This document shows positions 34,943 to 47,336 of a stretch of DNA of 64,000 bases, piece by piece. Position 1 is the stretch's first letter. Each line of letters opens with the position of its first letter. Source of the DNA: Astropecten irregularis (lineage: Eukaryota; Echinodermata; Asteroidea; Paxillosida; Astropectinidae); NCBI GenBank assembly GCA_963971285.1, contig OZ020248.1:9672001-9736000 (forward strand), read 5' to 3'. A program made the translations under genes and the position numbers. Under the pieces are notes generated by a model that made no database searches, was not told the origin of the DNA, and saw only the letters and a list, made by a program, of their open reading frames with translations.

Positions 34943-35310
34943 TAAAGGTAATATCTTACTTTGGTTTTCGTCAAAGAAATACAGATTCATGAGCAAAAAT
35001 ATCAAGTAAAATACAGTTAAAATCATCTGGGAAATTTCCAGTCCCATACGGTGCCCACTTTTTGAGGAAACAGTGAAAAATGCCCACAGTATTTAAAACA
35101 ATCTTTTCACATTTATTTTGATCTTTAATAGATCAGAATTTTTTGTGGTCATTGGTTTTACTGTTTTCTGGATAAATACAGTATTTCGGGTAGAAAACCT
35201 TTATCGGTATGTTTCTACCATCACCATCTTTATACCTTGTAACTTTTAGGTAAAGCTATGGAGATATCTGTTTTCGGTATGCTCCCAAAGTATGATAGTA
35301 CTTTTAATGG
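34943..35310 (+). mobile_element. MITE family A copy
   Basis: tttaaaggtaatatcttac to ccaaagtatgatagtact, with TTAA at both outer edges. Confidence 0.85.
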
Positions 35311-36612
35311 ATGTTAGTCTAATTAGTGGTTAAGTGAATTTTAGTGAGACTTATACTAAATTGCCTATGCAGCTGAGAGCTAAAAAGAGAACGTTTGAAG
35401 AAAGTTTGTAAAGACGCCCTTCTGCTAAGTGAAATTGCTATAAACAACTTACCTTTCCATTGTCTAAATCATCCCAGTCAAAATATATCTCGCTGCGTTA
35501 TTTGAGCACCCTGGATTTTGGCTGGGCTAGGTCCAGGACATGAATTGTGCATGAGATGTAAATTGTTTGTCATTTATGTAAAACTGTAATACTATTGGGT
35601 GTACATGTACATGTATCAATCATTCTGTGTACGTTTTGACGAGACAAAATCTGTCCATTGTTCTTGTGTAAGAAAAAGGTGATAAATATTGTATCTCTGT
35701 GTGTAAATGTACTTGATATGTATTGAATATATTATAAATATATATAAAAGAGAGTTAAGTTTAAGGGTCTCTAAGAAATATTAATTTTTTCGTCACTTAT
35801 TATTGCCAGATATGGAGTCAGGGTTATTATTTATTAATTTAACAAAATTATTCTATTTTGTGCCCCTTTTCCTTTAGAAAAAGTTCCAGTCATTAGACTT
35901 GGGCTCAGTTTTACGGAGAGCTCAGCTAAAAAGAAAACACAATTCGCTTCTTGAAATGTTTCGCTCAGCAAAAACCGCTTACCGGCGAGAATTCCATGTG
36001 ATACTTCACGCTTAGCATACAAAACATTGCATCAGTAGCTTAGTCAAAAGCAATAAACACGTGTAATACTGGCTAGTGGCAACCCATTTTTCGTACAAGA
36101 ATATTCCACTGTGCCGTGTGTGTGTGTGTTTAAAATTTGCAATTTTCATTCGACCTATCTATTTATGAATTCGAAATAAAATTCAGTGCTAAAATTCAGT
36201 AATTATAAAGTAAACTACTCAATATTAAAGATAAATTGACATAGGTCGAAAAGTACTAAACAGTAAACATGCAACATATAAATCGAAGAGAGGCAAATTG
36301 AAGGAAATGGTTTTTCTCGTCTTATTTTGGGTTTTTGCTTTATTGTTCTTTGTTGTCTTTTGTGCTCACGAAAATGCCAATAATTTTGTTAAGATTGTAA
36401 GTCTTTAAAAATGTTTACTTTGAAAAAGTAATAGAAAAAGGAGTTGGCTGAGAGAATTCCATAACGTGTGTATCGTTTTTGACTATAGTACTGTATTGAT
36501 TGGTTGGTTGATGGGCTTAATGATTGATCAACTTATCGATTAATTTGTTGATTTATTGATTAACTGATAAATTGTTATTGCCTCGTTACCCATTATATCT
36601 TAATGACCATCT

Positions 36613-37130
36613 GTACTGAGTGAGTCAAAAAGAACTTGACCGGGATTGGTGATGTTTTCAAAAGAAACAAATGACACTTAAAAGGTCGGTAAAGCATATA
36701 GTTAACAAGTACTCTTTCCTGCTTATTATTTTTAAAAAAAAGAATGAAACAAATTGATCATTCTTAAGAGGACTTATGTCTATTTTAATGAAGGTACTCA
36801 TTTTGCAAGCTGTCCATAGAATGTTAATGCTAGAATCTCAACATCTGAAAGGGTATTTAAGAGTCATTTATTTTTAGCTATGCACACAGCTACAATGCAT
36901 AATTTACATTGATCTTTTCAAGTATTCCACGGGCAGCTTGCAAAATTAGTACCTTCATTAAAATAGACATAACTCCTCTTAGGGATGCTAAATTTGTTTC
37001 ATTCGTTTTTCTAACAAGCAGGAGGGAATGCCTTGTTCAATTAGAATGCTTTACTGAACTTTTGTATCATTTGTTTCTTTTGAAAGGCATCACCAATCCC
37101 GGTCTAGTCCTTTTTTACTCATGCACCCTG
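36613..37130. mobile_element. Long inverted-repeat (foldback) element, about 215-bp arms
   Basis: The left arm 36613-36830 and right arm 36915-37130 are inverted copies over their whole length, for example gaccgggattggtgatg, aaaagaaacaaatga, attttaatgaaggtact and ttttgcaagctg. The outer end reads cagggtgcatgag, like mariner-type ends. No transposase frame. Confidence 0.8.
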
Positions 37131-37410
37131 TATAACCACTTGCCATTTTACAATGTAAAGTTTCTCCAGTTTTTGGTTATCACAACTAATCGAATTAAAT
37201 ATGCAGACATTGTTATTCAGTATAGTCTGTTTCGGTTATAATGATTTATAACAACCCTCCAATGTTAATAAATCGAGCCAGCAGAAGCGAAACACAAAAT
37301 TAAAAACGTGTATATGCGTAAAGTGTCTGTCATTCAATTGGTTATTTTTTGGGGTCGTTTGCTCGATCTGTGGTCGAAATTTTGTCATGTATTCTTCATC
37401 CAGATCAACC

Positions 37411-37687
37411 CAGGTGCGGTTCTAGAGCCAAAATTTTTTGGGGGGGCTAGAAGAGCCATTATTTTTTTGGGGGGGGCTAGAAGACCCAATATTTTGGGTT
37501 CTTCTAACACTCGCTTCTGCTATGTCTTATTAGGGGTCGAAAAACGTGCACATTATAGCCCACACAACGCGTTTTTTTTGTAATTGGCGCTTAATAACTG
37601 AAAAAATCTAGTATTTTCAAGAATTCTTTTTTTTTGGGGGGGGGGGGGGGCTACAGCCACCCCTAGCCCCCCGTAGAACCGCGCCTG
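37411..37687. mobile_element. hAT-like MITE with 8-bp target duplication
   Basis: Ends caggtgcggttctag / tagaaccgcgcctg are inverted repeats. GATCAACC flanks both sides (37403-37410 and 37688-37695), an 8-bp duplication typical of hAT transposons. A G-homopolymer of about 16 lies inside. Confidence 0.85.
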
Positions 37688-38051
37688 GATCAACCTATGG
37701 ACTAGTTAACCTTTAACCTTTTGTACACGCAAACCCCTTGTAATGTTTTCTCCTTGATATCTACTATCTGTGCTTTAGTTTTAGACCGACAAAAATGATT
37801 AGTGACCGAACTGACTCACGCTCCTGACGCGGATGTTGTTAAATTGTTAACAATTTCTCAGCATGGCGGCTGCAACTGAAATGAATACAGGGCCTACTAC
37901 ATGTACCTAAACCTATACCGAAGTTCTGAATGAATAAGAACGTCCGCTGTATGTCAATAATCTCGAAATGACTTACTTGTATGCATGGTTGGATAGTGCC
38001 ACAACGACTTGACTTCTGTACTTGTTCCCTAGTGTAACATCGTGCTGCTGT

Positions 38052-38780
38052 TTAAGGTAATATCATAGGCCTACTTTGGTTTTTATTAAAGAAATGCAGA
38101 TTCATGGCCAAATATCAAGGAAGATACAAAAGCATTCATATGTGAAAGTTTCAGTCCCATACGGTGACCAGTTATTTGATAAAACAGTGAAAAACGCCCA
38201 CCGTAAATCATTTCACAGGTATTTTTTTTTTTCAAGATTAAAATCGTTTTTGGTCATTGGTTTTACTCTTTTCTAGATAAATACAGCATATTAGGTATAC
38301 AAATGTTAAAGGTAGTATCATAGTTTGGTTTTTTTTATCAAAGAACTACAGATTCATGGGCAAAAATACCAAGACAGATACATCAACAGTCATCTATGAA
38401 AAGTTTAGTCCCATGCGGTGCCCACTTTTTGAGAAGACAGTGAAAAACAGCCACAGTATTTTTTAAGTCTCTTCTCTTTTATTTTTGATCTTTTAAAAGA
38501 TAAAAAAAAAGCGGTCGTTGTTTTACTATTTTCTGGATAAATACACCATTTCAGGCGGATAAACTTTAACGGTAGGTTTCAGTACTAGCATCATCTTCAT
38601 ACCCTGAAAGTTATACGTAAATCTGTGAACATTTTTGTTTTGGTCTCTTACCAAAGTATGATACTACCTTTAACTACATGTTTCTACACCACTGTCTTTA
38701 TACCCTGTAAGTTATAGGTAAATCTGTGGAGATTTCTGTTTCGGTATGCTACCAAAGTACATATATGATAGTACCTTCAA
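38052..38780 (+). mobile_element. MITE family A copy split by another family A copy
   Basis: The 5' part is 38052-38309 and the 3' part resumes at 38674 (ctacatgtttctac). The split falls exactly where other copies read cgttaacggtatgtttc. Confidence 0.9.
38310..38673 (+). mobile_element. Nested MITE family A with TTAA target duplication
   Basis: A complete element from aggtagtatcatagtttgg to ccaaagtatgatactacctttaa. TTAA occurs at 38306-38309 and 38670-38673, while the uninterrupted site in other copies has a single TTAA. This is a TTAA target-site duplication, as in piggyBac-type transposition. Confidence 0.9.
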
Positions 38781-38839
38781 GCCCGCTTGCCGTTTTTCCA
38801 ATGGAGCGAAGACTAGACCTTGCTCTAGACCACACTCGG

Positions 38840-38935
38840 ATCCAGCGTATAAGTCACTGAAAAGGGAACAAAGAGAAATTAATTATAAGAGCCAGATTTG
38901 AACCAGTGACCTCCAGAAACCTTACCGTATACCGT
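38840..38935 (-). mobile_element. SINE family 1, partial
   Basis: On the minus strand: ggaggtcactggttcaaatc (B-box region) followed by aatttctctttgttcc, the family 1 body. Confidence 0.6.
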
Positions 38936-38939
38936 ACTT

Positions 38940-39308
38940 AAAATGTAATATCATACTTTGGTTTTTGTCAAAGAAATACAGATCCATGGGCAAAAATATC
39001 AGGGAAGATACAGAAACAGTCATCTGTGAAAATTTCAGTCCCATACAGTGCTCACTTTTTGAGAAAATAGTGAAAAAAGAGCCACAGTTATTACTTCAGT
39101 CTTTTCTCTTTTATTTGTGATCTTTAAAAGATAAAAAAAAAGTTTTGGTCACTGGTTTTACTCTTTTCTGGATAAATACATGTACTGCATTCCAGGCAGA
39201 AAAACGTTTACGGTATATGTTTCTACCATCACTATTTTTATACCCTGTAAGTTATTGGTAAATTTGTGAAGATTTCTGTTTCGGTATGCTACCAAAATAT
39301 GATACTAA
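38940..39308 (+). mobile_element. MITE family A copy
   Basis: aatgtaatatcatactttgg to gctaccaaaatatgatact. Confidence 0.85.
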
Positions 39309-39309
39309 G

Positions 39310-39500
39310 TACCAGTGTTGTAGTACTCGTACTCGTACTCGTACTCGAGTACAACTCGAGTCCACCAAAGTACTTGGCCCGTACTCGATTAAAAGTACTC
39401 GAAAACAAAATGTACTTGGCCCGTACTCGATCCGATGTACTTGGATTTTGGGCGTACTCGACGTTAAGTACTCGGTACTCGATCCCAGTACTCGACAATT
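39310..39500 (+). repeat. TACTCG-rich low-complexity block 1
   Basis: Direct and inverted copies of gtactcg and cgagtac are interspersed with acttggcccgtactcga. A sister block lies at 40060-40180. Confidence 0.75.
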
Positions 39501-40059
39501 TCTGAAAAAAAAAATTGTCGATGACATTGCTCAACCTCGAACATATCGTAAGCTCGGTAGCACGATATCCATTTAATTATAACGTGTAGAAGCCTAGAGG
39601 CTTTCCTTGTCCTGGGTACAGTGTGAGTGCATGCACGTGCAAAGAGCGCAGAGATACATGTAGTGGAGTTAGTGGTTAGCGCGGCCCGAATTGGGATGTC
39701 GGGCCCAATATGCCCAATTATGGTTGGGTCAAAATGACGCACTATATGCACATGTACAGTCCATGGTACATTCTCAATCGGTACATATTAAAATTGTGAT
39801 TTATGGGCAAAAATATCAAGGAAGATACAGCAAATATCCAGTCCCTTACATTTCCTACTTTTTTTTAAAGAAAACATCTGGAGTTTTGATCTCACCCTAA
39901 GATCCAAAGTGTTTTTGGCTTGTGATTTAGTCCAGAGAGGATAAAGGGCGTTTTTGTTTCTTTTAAATTTACCTGCTGGCTGTGTTGTGTAATGAAGAGA
40001 TTTATTACACATGACTGTCATGAACTGCATTTGTTGGTACTGTGCATTGGTTCTGTGCA

Positions 40060-40180
40060 TGTACTCGGCCCGGGACTCGAACTTTGGTACTCGGACTCCC
40101 CCCTGTACTCGGCCTTGAATGTACTCGGACTCGATACTTAGGACTTGGACTCGGCAGCAATGTACTCGGACTCGCAGGTG
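40060..40180 (+). repeat. TACTCGG-rich low-complexity block 2
   Basis: tactcggactcg and tactcggcc recur about eight times; similar to 39310-39500, about 0.55 kb away. Confidence 0.75.
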
Positions 40181-40644
40181 TTTTAGACCCATTTAGCATC
40201 CCACTTTTCGCGACGAAAAACCTTGCGACGTCAACGGCAGAACGCAACGTTTTTGTTCAAATCCATGCGCAAAATCCTACATACAATGTGCGCGAGCCAG
40301 CATGAGCTACTGTGGTGCAACCGGTGACGTCAAACGCATTGTCGCGTGCATGGATCGGTTCTGAGAGGAATTTTTTTTGGGGCTGGGCTTAAAATGTTTG
40401 TTTAACTTTAGGATCAAAGTCAAGCACTTACATAATTTTAATTTATATAAAATTATGCATTAAGCAATAACATGAAAGCACTTTCATCCCTTTCCCAAAT
40501 TTGATTACAGGTGACCTTTAAATTAAGTTCTGCCTGTTTCGTTGCCAGTCAAAACGTTTCTGAAAAACAGAAACGTTTCTTTGATGAGTTGGACGTGATC
40601 GACTACATTCTGGAGGGGTACAACGAAGAAGACCATCGTAGACC

Positions 40645-42697
40645 ATGCTTCTCTCCAAGTACATGTACATCATGGTGTCCATGACGTCTTGCCTGGTACT
40701 CGTCTTCCTGGTGACCATGATCCTCTCTAAGAAGGACCTATGGAGGCGGATACAGGTATCGGATGCCGCTCAACCACTGACCAAGTACGAGCCGAGACAG
40801 TTCACCAGATTCACGCAGAAAATGACGGAGATATCTCTACAATGCAAGAATGTTTGCAGCCGGTAAGACTGTTGTTACTTCGCTCATTAGGAAGTATAGG
40901 CACTGTATACTAGTGTATAGCTCGAAAGCCTGATGAAACCTTTCATGGAAAGAATTAAGATGAGAAGAAGATACAGTTTATATATAGAGGTGGGAGGAAA
41001 ACCCCAGAGTAATATTCTGGGTAAAACCCACAGAATCAGGTAGGGACTGAAAACCCAATCCACTTGTGGACCGAGCCGGACTTGAACCCGGTCCGCCATA
41101 GGTGAAAGGCGAGGAAAGAACCGCTATGCCAACCTGACTCCCAATTAATTTTGAAAACCCTCCAAGATACAGAGGAGCTGTATTCACGTTTTGAATTATT
41201 CTCATTGTCAGTTAAGCCTTGTGCCCAAGGGAAACTAATAGTTGCTTTTTTATATTGGGCATAGCTAGTCCTGGTATAGGTATGGTCCCGGTATAATAGA
41301 TTCCAGTACCAAGACGATTATTTAATTCTAGGAGAAAACAAATTTCGGGAGGAGTGTTCTCGTTTTCAGAAGGCCTCCTGCTCTTCAAACACATTTGCCT
41401 TGAAATTTAGAGCCTCCAAGTATCAGTGGATGCCGATGTTAGAGACGTCTTCTTCGGGGTCAAAGGTCGTGGTGTTTAAATTTCCGTGTTTCATCCAGTG
41501 CTTCTGATTGTGTGTGTCTGTTGTTTTTTTGTAAAGGCGTGCAGATGAGACTTGCCTCCCGTTGCATCTTGCCGTTTTCATCTACCGCAAGGATGTACCA
41601 ATCTCACGACACACCTACGACAGAGGCTACCCCACCATCCACCTTCCCCAGACAGCCTTAACCAAGAAGCTCCCCAAGACCATGCAGGTCAACGAGTGCC
41701 TTGTGGAGGAATACTTCTCGGACATTGAGCTGATTCCCCACCAGGGATCCTGCGCCATCGTGGGTAACGGCGGCGTCTTACTTAGGAGCGGCTGTGGACC
41801 GGCCATCGACTCCCACGACTTCGTCATCCGTGCCAACTTCGCTCCCATCGTGGGTTTCGAGCGGGACGTGGGTCGTAAGACCGACCTCTCAGCCTTCAAC
41901 ACCGAGACCCTGATTCGCTTCAGCGGTTCCTTGCTGGACAACCCAGAGCCAGACATGATTCAGTATCGAGACATGTACCTCAACCGTCACGTTCACAGTT
42001 TAAACAACTCAGTAATATGGTACCTGAAACACCTCCGTCCGCCTCATAACCAAATGTTTCGGAACGTTACAAAAGCAATATGGAACTTTAAAGACTCACA
42101 AATTCGTGTGGCCTACAGCTGGAAGCCAATCAGCATAGAGAAGTAAGAAGCATTTTCTTGAAATAGTTCACATTTTATTATCAAGCTTTTATTCTATTGT
42201 ATTTTCGATTCTGTGTAAGAGACAGTTTATGTGACGTATCGTCATGTACAGAATTATGTCCAGATTGTTGACTGAACTTAACTCTCATGGTGTGAGATTA
42301 TCAGTAAGGAACATCAACGAGACCAAGAGTTCAATTTGTCAGAAATTACACATCATGGCCTTCATCCACACCCACCTTTCTTAGCCTATACCATTCAGTA
42401 ATGTTTTGGTCTATCCTTCCATTTTGTCTACTCTTCAGAAGTTGGAGTCTACCGAAGAGGGGAACCTTGGGCTTTGACATCTATGCTGTCGCTAGGACCT
42501 TCTGTTCCAGGGTCACTTTGTTCGGCTTTTATCCCTTCCACGAGACCCCAGCCGGAGTCAAGATCCCCCATCACTATTACGAGGACATGCCCCAGTTCAG
42601 CTACCAGAATAAGATGCACGACTTCAACGTGGAGTACAACCAACTCAAGAGCCTGGATGCCAAAGGGGAATTGAACCTGATCTCGACGCCGTGCTGA
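40645..42697 (+). CDS. ST8Sia-type sialyltransferase, copy 1 (Golgi type II membrane enzyme)
   Basis: Exons are 40645-40862, 41537-42142 and 42439-42697: 1083 nt, 360 residues plus stop, a normal length for the alpha-2,8-sialyltransferase family (GT29). A TAG codon lies in frame 6 nt upstream of the ATG, fixing the start. A short cytoplasmic tail is followed by one membrane segment (about residues 10-28). Sialylmotif L runs from Cys145 ([23 protein letters not shown]). Motif S follows ([15 protein letters not shown] to GFYPF, about 283-308), then the very-short motif HHYYED at 319-324. The protein ends with Cys360, matching the C-terminal cysteine that in ST8Sia enzymes bonds to motif L. N-glycosylation sequons are present (NNS, NVT). 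It would transfer CMP-sialic acid to sialylated glycans in the Golgi; acceptor unknown. Motif S has PKRG where the sister gene has EGTG. Confidence 0.93.
41045..41150 (-). mobile_element. SINE family 4 copy
   Basis: On minus: gtcaggttggcatagcgg (A-box-like) and ccgggttcaagtccgg (B box). It lies in intron 1 of sialyltransferase copy 1. Confidence 0.6.
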
Positions 42698-43673
42698 TGA
42701 GCACCAAGTTGGCCTATAAAGTGCCGGCCTGGCCCATGACGTTCACTGTCCATTGATCAGTGGCCTCAGTCGCTCTAGTGTTGCAGCGATTGCCTAGTTG
42801 CCAAAGAACAGACTTGGTTAGTGCCTGTCTGAAGGATGTACATGTAGTTTCCTATCGGACTCGGGACTATCTAGAAGGAGGCAGCTATCGTGTAAGGAGG
42901 AGTATGCTGGGAATTCTTAGACGTTTACAATGAATGTTCCTCTTAAGATGCCATGGATGGTCTCCCTAGTCGTAAACTGGTCATGCTGCGTCGTCACTCG
43001 TCAGTCAGGAAAAAGGTGGATATGCTTGTGTGTGTGTAGAGTTATAACTCGGGCTGTTAACGATTTATTTTCTTTCGCTCGAAGTGTGTAGGCCTACAGT
43101 CACGGCGTACTCAGGCCACTCACTTAAGCCCAGTCGCAAGGGGGTGGAGGGTGCGGCCTATACAGTGAACATTCAATATTCGCGTTTCCTTTTCCAAATT
43201 ACAGAGCTGACTCAGTCTCAGTTATAGTTATCGGTAACTTTTTTTTCTGCGACAAAGACAGCGTATATATGGCATTTCCGTTGTCTTTCATGGCCCAGTA
43301 CAGTTGCGATGATCGTAACCCATTATGGTCCATCATGGTGCCGTGGTTGAAGGGTTACGATTAAAGGTGGGTCAAGTGTTACGATCGTCGCAACATGTCA
43401 CAGTAGGCTTCGTGGAATTAAGCCTTTGTCTGCATGGTTTCTTAATAATTATGGTAATCAAGGTCAATGAAGATGGAAGCGTTTTACTTTTGTTTAACAT
43501 AAAATTATGTTATTCCACCAGGTTAGGGGAAAGTTTGTGACGGTGTCAGAATGTCACATTATGCACTCTCTCGCACATCCATGGGCATTATTCTTGGATT
43601 TGTTAATGCTAAGTTAAGTTTGTTAAGTTTGGAGCTCATTTTCAAATTTAATTTTTTTGAAATCAGTCTGTAA

Positions 43674-43679
43674 AATAAA
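43674..43679 (+). terminator. Candidate poly(A) signal for sialyltransferase copy 1
   Basis: An AATAAA hexamer lies about 1 kb after the stop codon in otherwise unique-looking DNA. There is no transcript evidence, and the region is AT-rich, so chance is possible. Confidence 0.25.
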
Positions 43680-44121
43680 TTGAAGAATACATCATTGCTA
43701 ATTACGAGTCACACATATAGTAACGGTTAATGTATGTGCAAGTATATGCAGGCGCAACATTTTGACACCGTTGCAAATCGTGTCCCGGCAACCCTGTGGA
43801 ATGACGCATTATGCCATTTGATATTCAGTCAAGAGACCTTTACGAAAAACAAGGCCTGGGGCTAAGCTTGGAATATTTCAGGCCCGCTATATAAATACAC
43901 GAAATAAAGGGATTGGGCCACAATCATGGCGAAGCAGAAGAAAGGCTCCAGCTTCGCTCTATAAAATTGGCCCCTGGAGTTTGGTCTCAAAATAATGTCG
44001 AATGAACTCAATCTAAACCCCATAAAGTGTGGGGAAAATTATGATCCCGTGCTAAGCTATTGCAACACCCCGCCCCATATATACAATGTACTATAAACCC
44101 CCGCCCATGCTCGTTATGTCT

Positions 44122-44433
44122 TTAAAGGTAGTATCATACTTTGGTAAGAGACCAAAACAGAAATGTTCACAGATTTACGTATAACTTTCAGGGTATGAAG
44201 ATGATGCTGGTAGAAACCTACCGTTAAAATATTTCCGCCTGAAATGGTGTATTTATCCAGAAATTAATAAAACAACGGCCAAAAATCTTTTTGATCTTTT
44301 TAAAAGATGGGCACCGTATGGGGCTGAAATTTTCACAGATTTTTTTGACTGTATCTTCCTTGACATTTTTGCCCACGAATCTGTATTTCTTTGACAAAAA
44401 CCAAAGTATGATACTACCTTTAATAAGGAAATT
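44122..44433 (-). mobile_element. MITE family A copy, minus orientation
   Basis: tttaaaggtagtatcatac to caaagtatgatactacctttaa, with complete inverted ends. Confidence 0.85.
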
Positions 44434-44670
44434 ATCCCCATCGGTTGCCGGATAAGTTCTTCCAATATAAAATACATGTATTCTATAATTATGCACGACA
44501 GAACTTGTGAGTTCCCGGAAGACAGAAGATAAAAATGAGTGTCAACATTCCTGTCCAGCTATATATAGACGTCTATCTCCAATTTGGTTTTGAAAAACAA
44601 AGCAAGAATAGATAAATAAACCATGCTAGAATCATTCTTGCTTAAAACAATACTGAGGCAAGATTGAACA

Positions 44671-44915
44671 GGGGCCAGTATCATGGAACTGTTAAGCAGA
44701 AAACTTTTGCTTAGCACAAAAGGTCTTATACTCAATAAAACAAACCACCATTCAAAATTCCATTTGAAAGTCGTGGTCAGCGAACAACAGCCAAAGAACA
44801 ATCACAAGTGATACAGAGTATACATGGAAATTTGGTTGTTAATCCTGTTTTTGTAAAGACAGAAAAGTCATGCTTAGCAGAATTGTGTGCTTAGCAGGGT
44901 CGTGAAATCGGCCCC
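44671..44915. mobile_element. MITE family C copy
   Basis: ggggccagtatcatgg to gtgaaatcggcccc, interior caataaaacaaaccacc. Confidence 0.8.
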
Positions 44916-45187
44916 AGCACTAACTTGTCTGGGTCAGCATGCGCAATGAAATTATAACACGTGTAGATTTATAATGAGTTGATACACTCGGCCGTCAGAG
45001 CTACGACAAAATAGCCCAAACCCAACTCTATATATAGTTTGGTAATTTGTTTGTTTGTTTGTTTGTTTTTGTTGTTACTTTGTTTGCTTTTTTCCACATG
45101 AACTGAATCCATAGTTTTGATATCACCCATGAGATTCAAGTGATTCGATTTTGTATACCAATAAAACATATTAGCATTATGGGGGGA

Positions 45188-45536
45188 TTTAAAGGTAATA
45201 TCATACTTTGGTTTTTGTCGAAGAAATGCAGATTAATGGGAAAAAATATCATGCAAAGAAGATACAGTAACAGTTGCATCTGTGAAATTTCCAGTTCCAT
45301 AAGGTGCACATTTTTTGAGAAAAAAAAGTGCAAACGCTTTTTTTTATCTTTTGAAGATCAAAATTGTTTGTGGTCATTGATTTTACTTTTGTTCTTGATA
45401 AATACAGCTTTTAAGGCAGAAAAACGTTTCTACTACCACCGTCTTTATTTCCTGTAAGTTATATAGGCAAATCTGTGAAGATGTCTGTTTCGGTATGCTA
45501 CCAAGGTATTATAGTATGCCTGCATGTACCTTTGAA
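45188..45536 (+). mobile_element. MITE family A copy
   Basis: tttaaaggtaatatcatac to a disrupted right end (accaaggtattatagtatg...acctttgaa). Confidence 0.8.
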
Positions 45537-45610
45537 GAGGTTTAATCTACCACCTTCTGTAAAATCTTAAGGAGGTACATCCGCAGTTCCTGTTTCAATA
45601 TCACAAATTA

Positions 45611-46050
45611 TACAGGGTGTCCCCCCAAAACCCGCAACATTTTGTGTCGAGAACAATTTTATTAAAATTAAACTGTTTATCGCTTCAAGATTAAGATATA
45701 TGATACAACCAAGTATTGGCTATCACCATGTAGAAATTGAACAAAATTGGACTGAAATTGATGGAAAAAACTAAGACTGAATTACCCAACCTCAAAACCC
45801 GATTTTCATCTTTCTTTTCATGCACATTATGTGTGTATTGACCACTTATTCTGGAATACTGCAAATTTGTTTTTGAAGAGTATCAATTTCAGATGGTCAT
45901 ATTTTCGCCAATTTCAGCTCGAATTTGCTTAAATTCTACATGGTGATAGCCAAGACATTGCTATATCATAATATCCTCATCTTGAAGTGATAAAAAGTTT
46001 AATTTTTAACATAATGGTTTCCGACACAGTGTCTTTTCTGGGACACCCTA
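45611..46050. mobile_element. Mariner-like foldback MITE (TA target)
   Basis: Left end TA-cagggtgtccc and right end gggacaccc-TA are inverted, and pairing continues far inside (aaattaaactgtttatc / gataaaaagtttaattt; ggctatcaccatgtag / ctacatggtgatagcc). TA flanks both ends. Confidence 0.8.
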
Positions 46051-46411
46051 TTTAAGCGAGCTAGTACCATTTTCTAAGACGGGTATAGTGGGAATAGTCC
46101 TTAATGGTGCAGTCCTAAACGACTACATTTTTAACAAGCATCTTCCGGTCGAAGCAAAGAAACTATATACATACAGCAGGATGTTGCTTGATTCCTGTAG
46201 GTCTATTATTAGGCCTTGTGAGTTCCTCTGCATAATGAATTGTGGCGGGAGGAAGACCTTTGTTATCTTGATATTTTTCTTTTGGCTTCATCAAAGTGGC
46301 AAGATGATCTTAAGTGCCATTGTTCGACCAACACCTGCGGCCTGCTATTATGCATACGTGCACATTTATACGATATTTTGGTTGTCCATTTAAAAAACGT
46401 CGATCATAAAG

Positions 46412-46733
46412 CCATAATACATGATTGGTAAAGGCCACAGAGCAGCACTGACACTTTGTCTGATTTAGCATTGTACATTAATGATAAACCTATGGAAATT
46501 TGAGCTCAATTTTATTGGACATCATTCTGAATCACGAGAACTTATTGAAAACCCGACTCAATTGTTCTTATAAAACATGAAGAACGGTTTTGATCTTACC
46601 CCGAGATCAAGACTGTTCTCGGTCGTTGTTTTACTAATTTCTATGTTTCTATCAGCACCATCTTTATATACCCTTACTACCCTACGTAAATCTGTTTGGG
46701 CATGCTACCAATTCTGTATTGTACCTTTAATTA
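46412..46733 (+). mobile_element. MITE family B copy
   Basis: cataatacatgattggtaaagg to ccaattctgtattgtacct. Confidence 0.8.
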
Positions 46734-46903
46734 TATTACAAAATGTGCCCTGAACCTTTGGGCCATAATAATATGCATTTTGACTTTAGCTGAGTATTAG
46801 CGGTCAACGTAGGCCTATATCAAATTAGGGCAGATATTGTTTGAGTATGAAATGATCCAACGTTTCCACCGCTATAACGAATCGTCTGACGTGTTAGTGC
46901 CCT

Positions 46904-47084
46904 TGGGCCAATTTCACAGAGCTGCTTAAGCACAAAATTTGCTTAAGCATGAAAAGTCTTCCTTGATTAAACAGGATTAACCAACAAAAATGAGCATGAC
47001 ATTCACTAGGAGTTTGGGCTGGCATACTGATTCGGGTGCTTAAGCAAATTTTGGTGCTTAAGCAGCTCTATGAAAATGGCTCCA
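46904..47084. mobile_element. MITE family D, short copy
   Basis: gggccaatttcacagagctg / cagctctatgaaaatggc inverted ends with gcttaagcatgaaaagtcttcc inside. Confidence 0.75.
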
Positions 47085-47124
47085 GCACTCGTAGAGACCC
47101 TGACGCTAATAATGGGATAAATCT

Positions 47125-47336
47125 GGGGCCAATTTCACGGCCCTGCTTAGCACTGTCTTAATAAAAACAATGATTAACAACCAAATTTCCAAATGTGTTG
47201 TGTATCACTAATTTGTGATTGTTCTTTGGCTGTTGTTCGCTGACAATGTAATTTTTTTATGGTGATTTGTTTTATTGAGCAAGATATAATTGCTAAGCAA
47301 TCTTTTCGTGCTTAATAGCTTCGTGAAATTGGCCTC
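47125..47336. mobile_element. MITE family C copy
   Basis: ggggccaatttcacggccc to cgtgaaattggcc with gttctttggctgttgttcgc. Confidence 0.8.

Larger units (their letters stand above)
33027..40644. other. Intergenic region between UBE2O and the first sialyltransferase
   Basis: No conserved protein-coding exon was found on either strand. It is filled mainly by MITE families A, B and C, two SINEs, a long inverted-repeat element, a hAT-like element and TACTCG-rich blocks, listed separately. The stretch 35310-36600 is AT-rich and featureless apart from an AATAAA at 36052-36057, which could end a long UBE2O 3' UTR. Confidence 0.6.
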
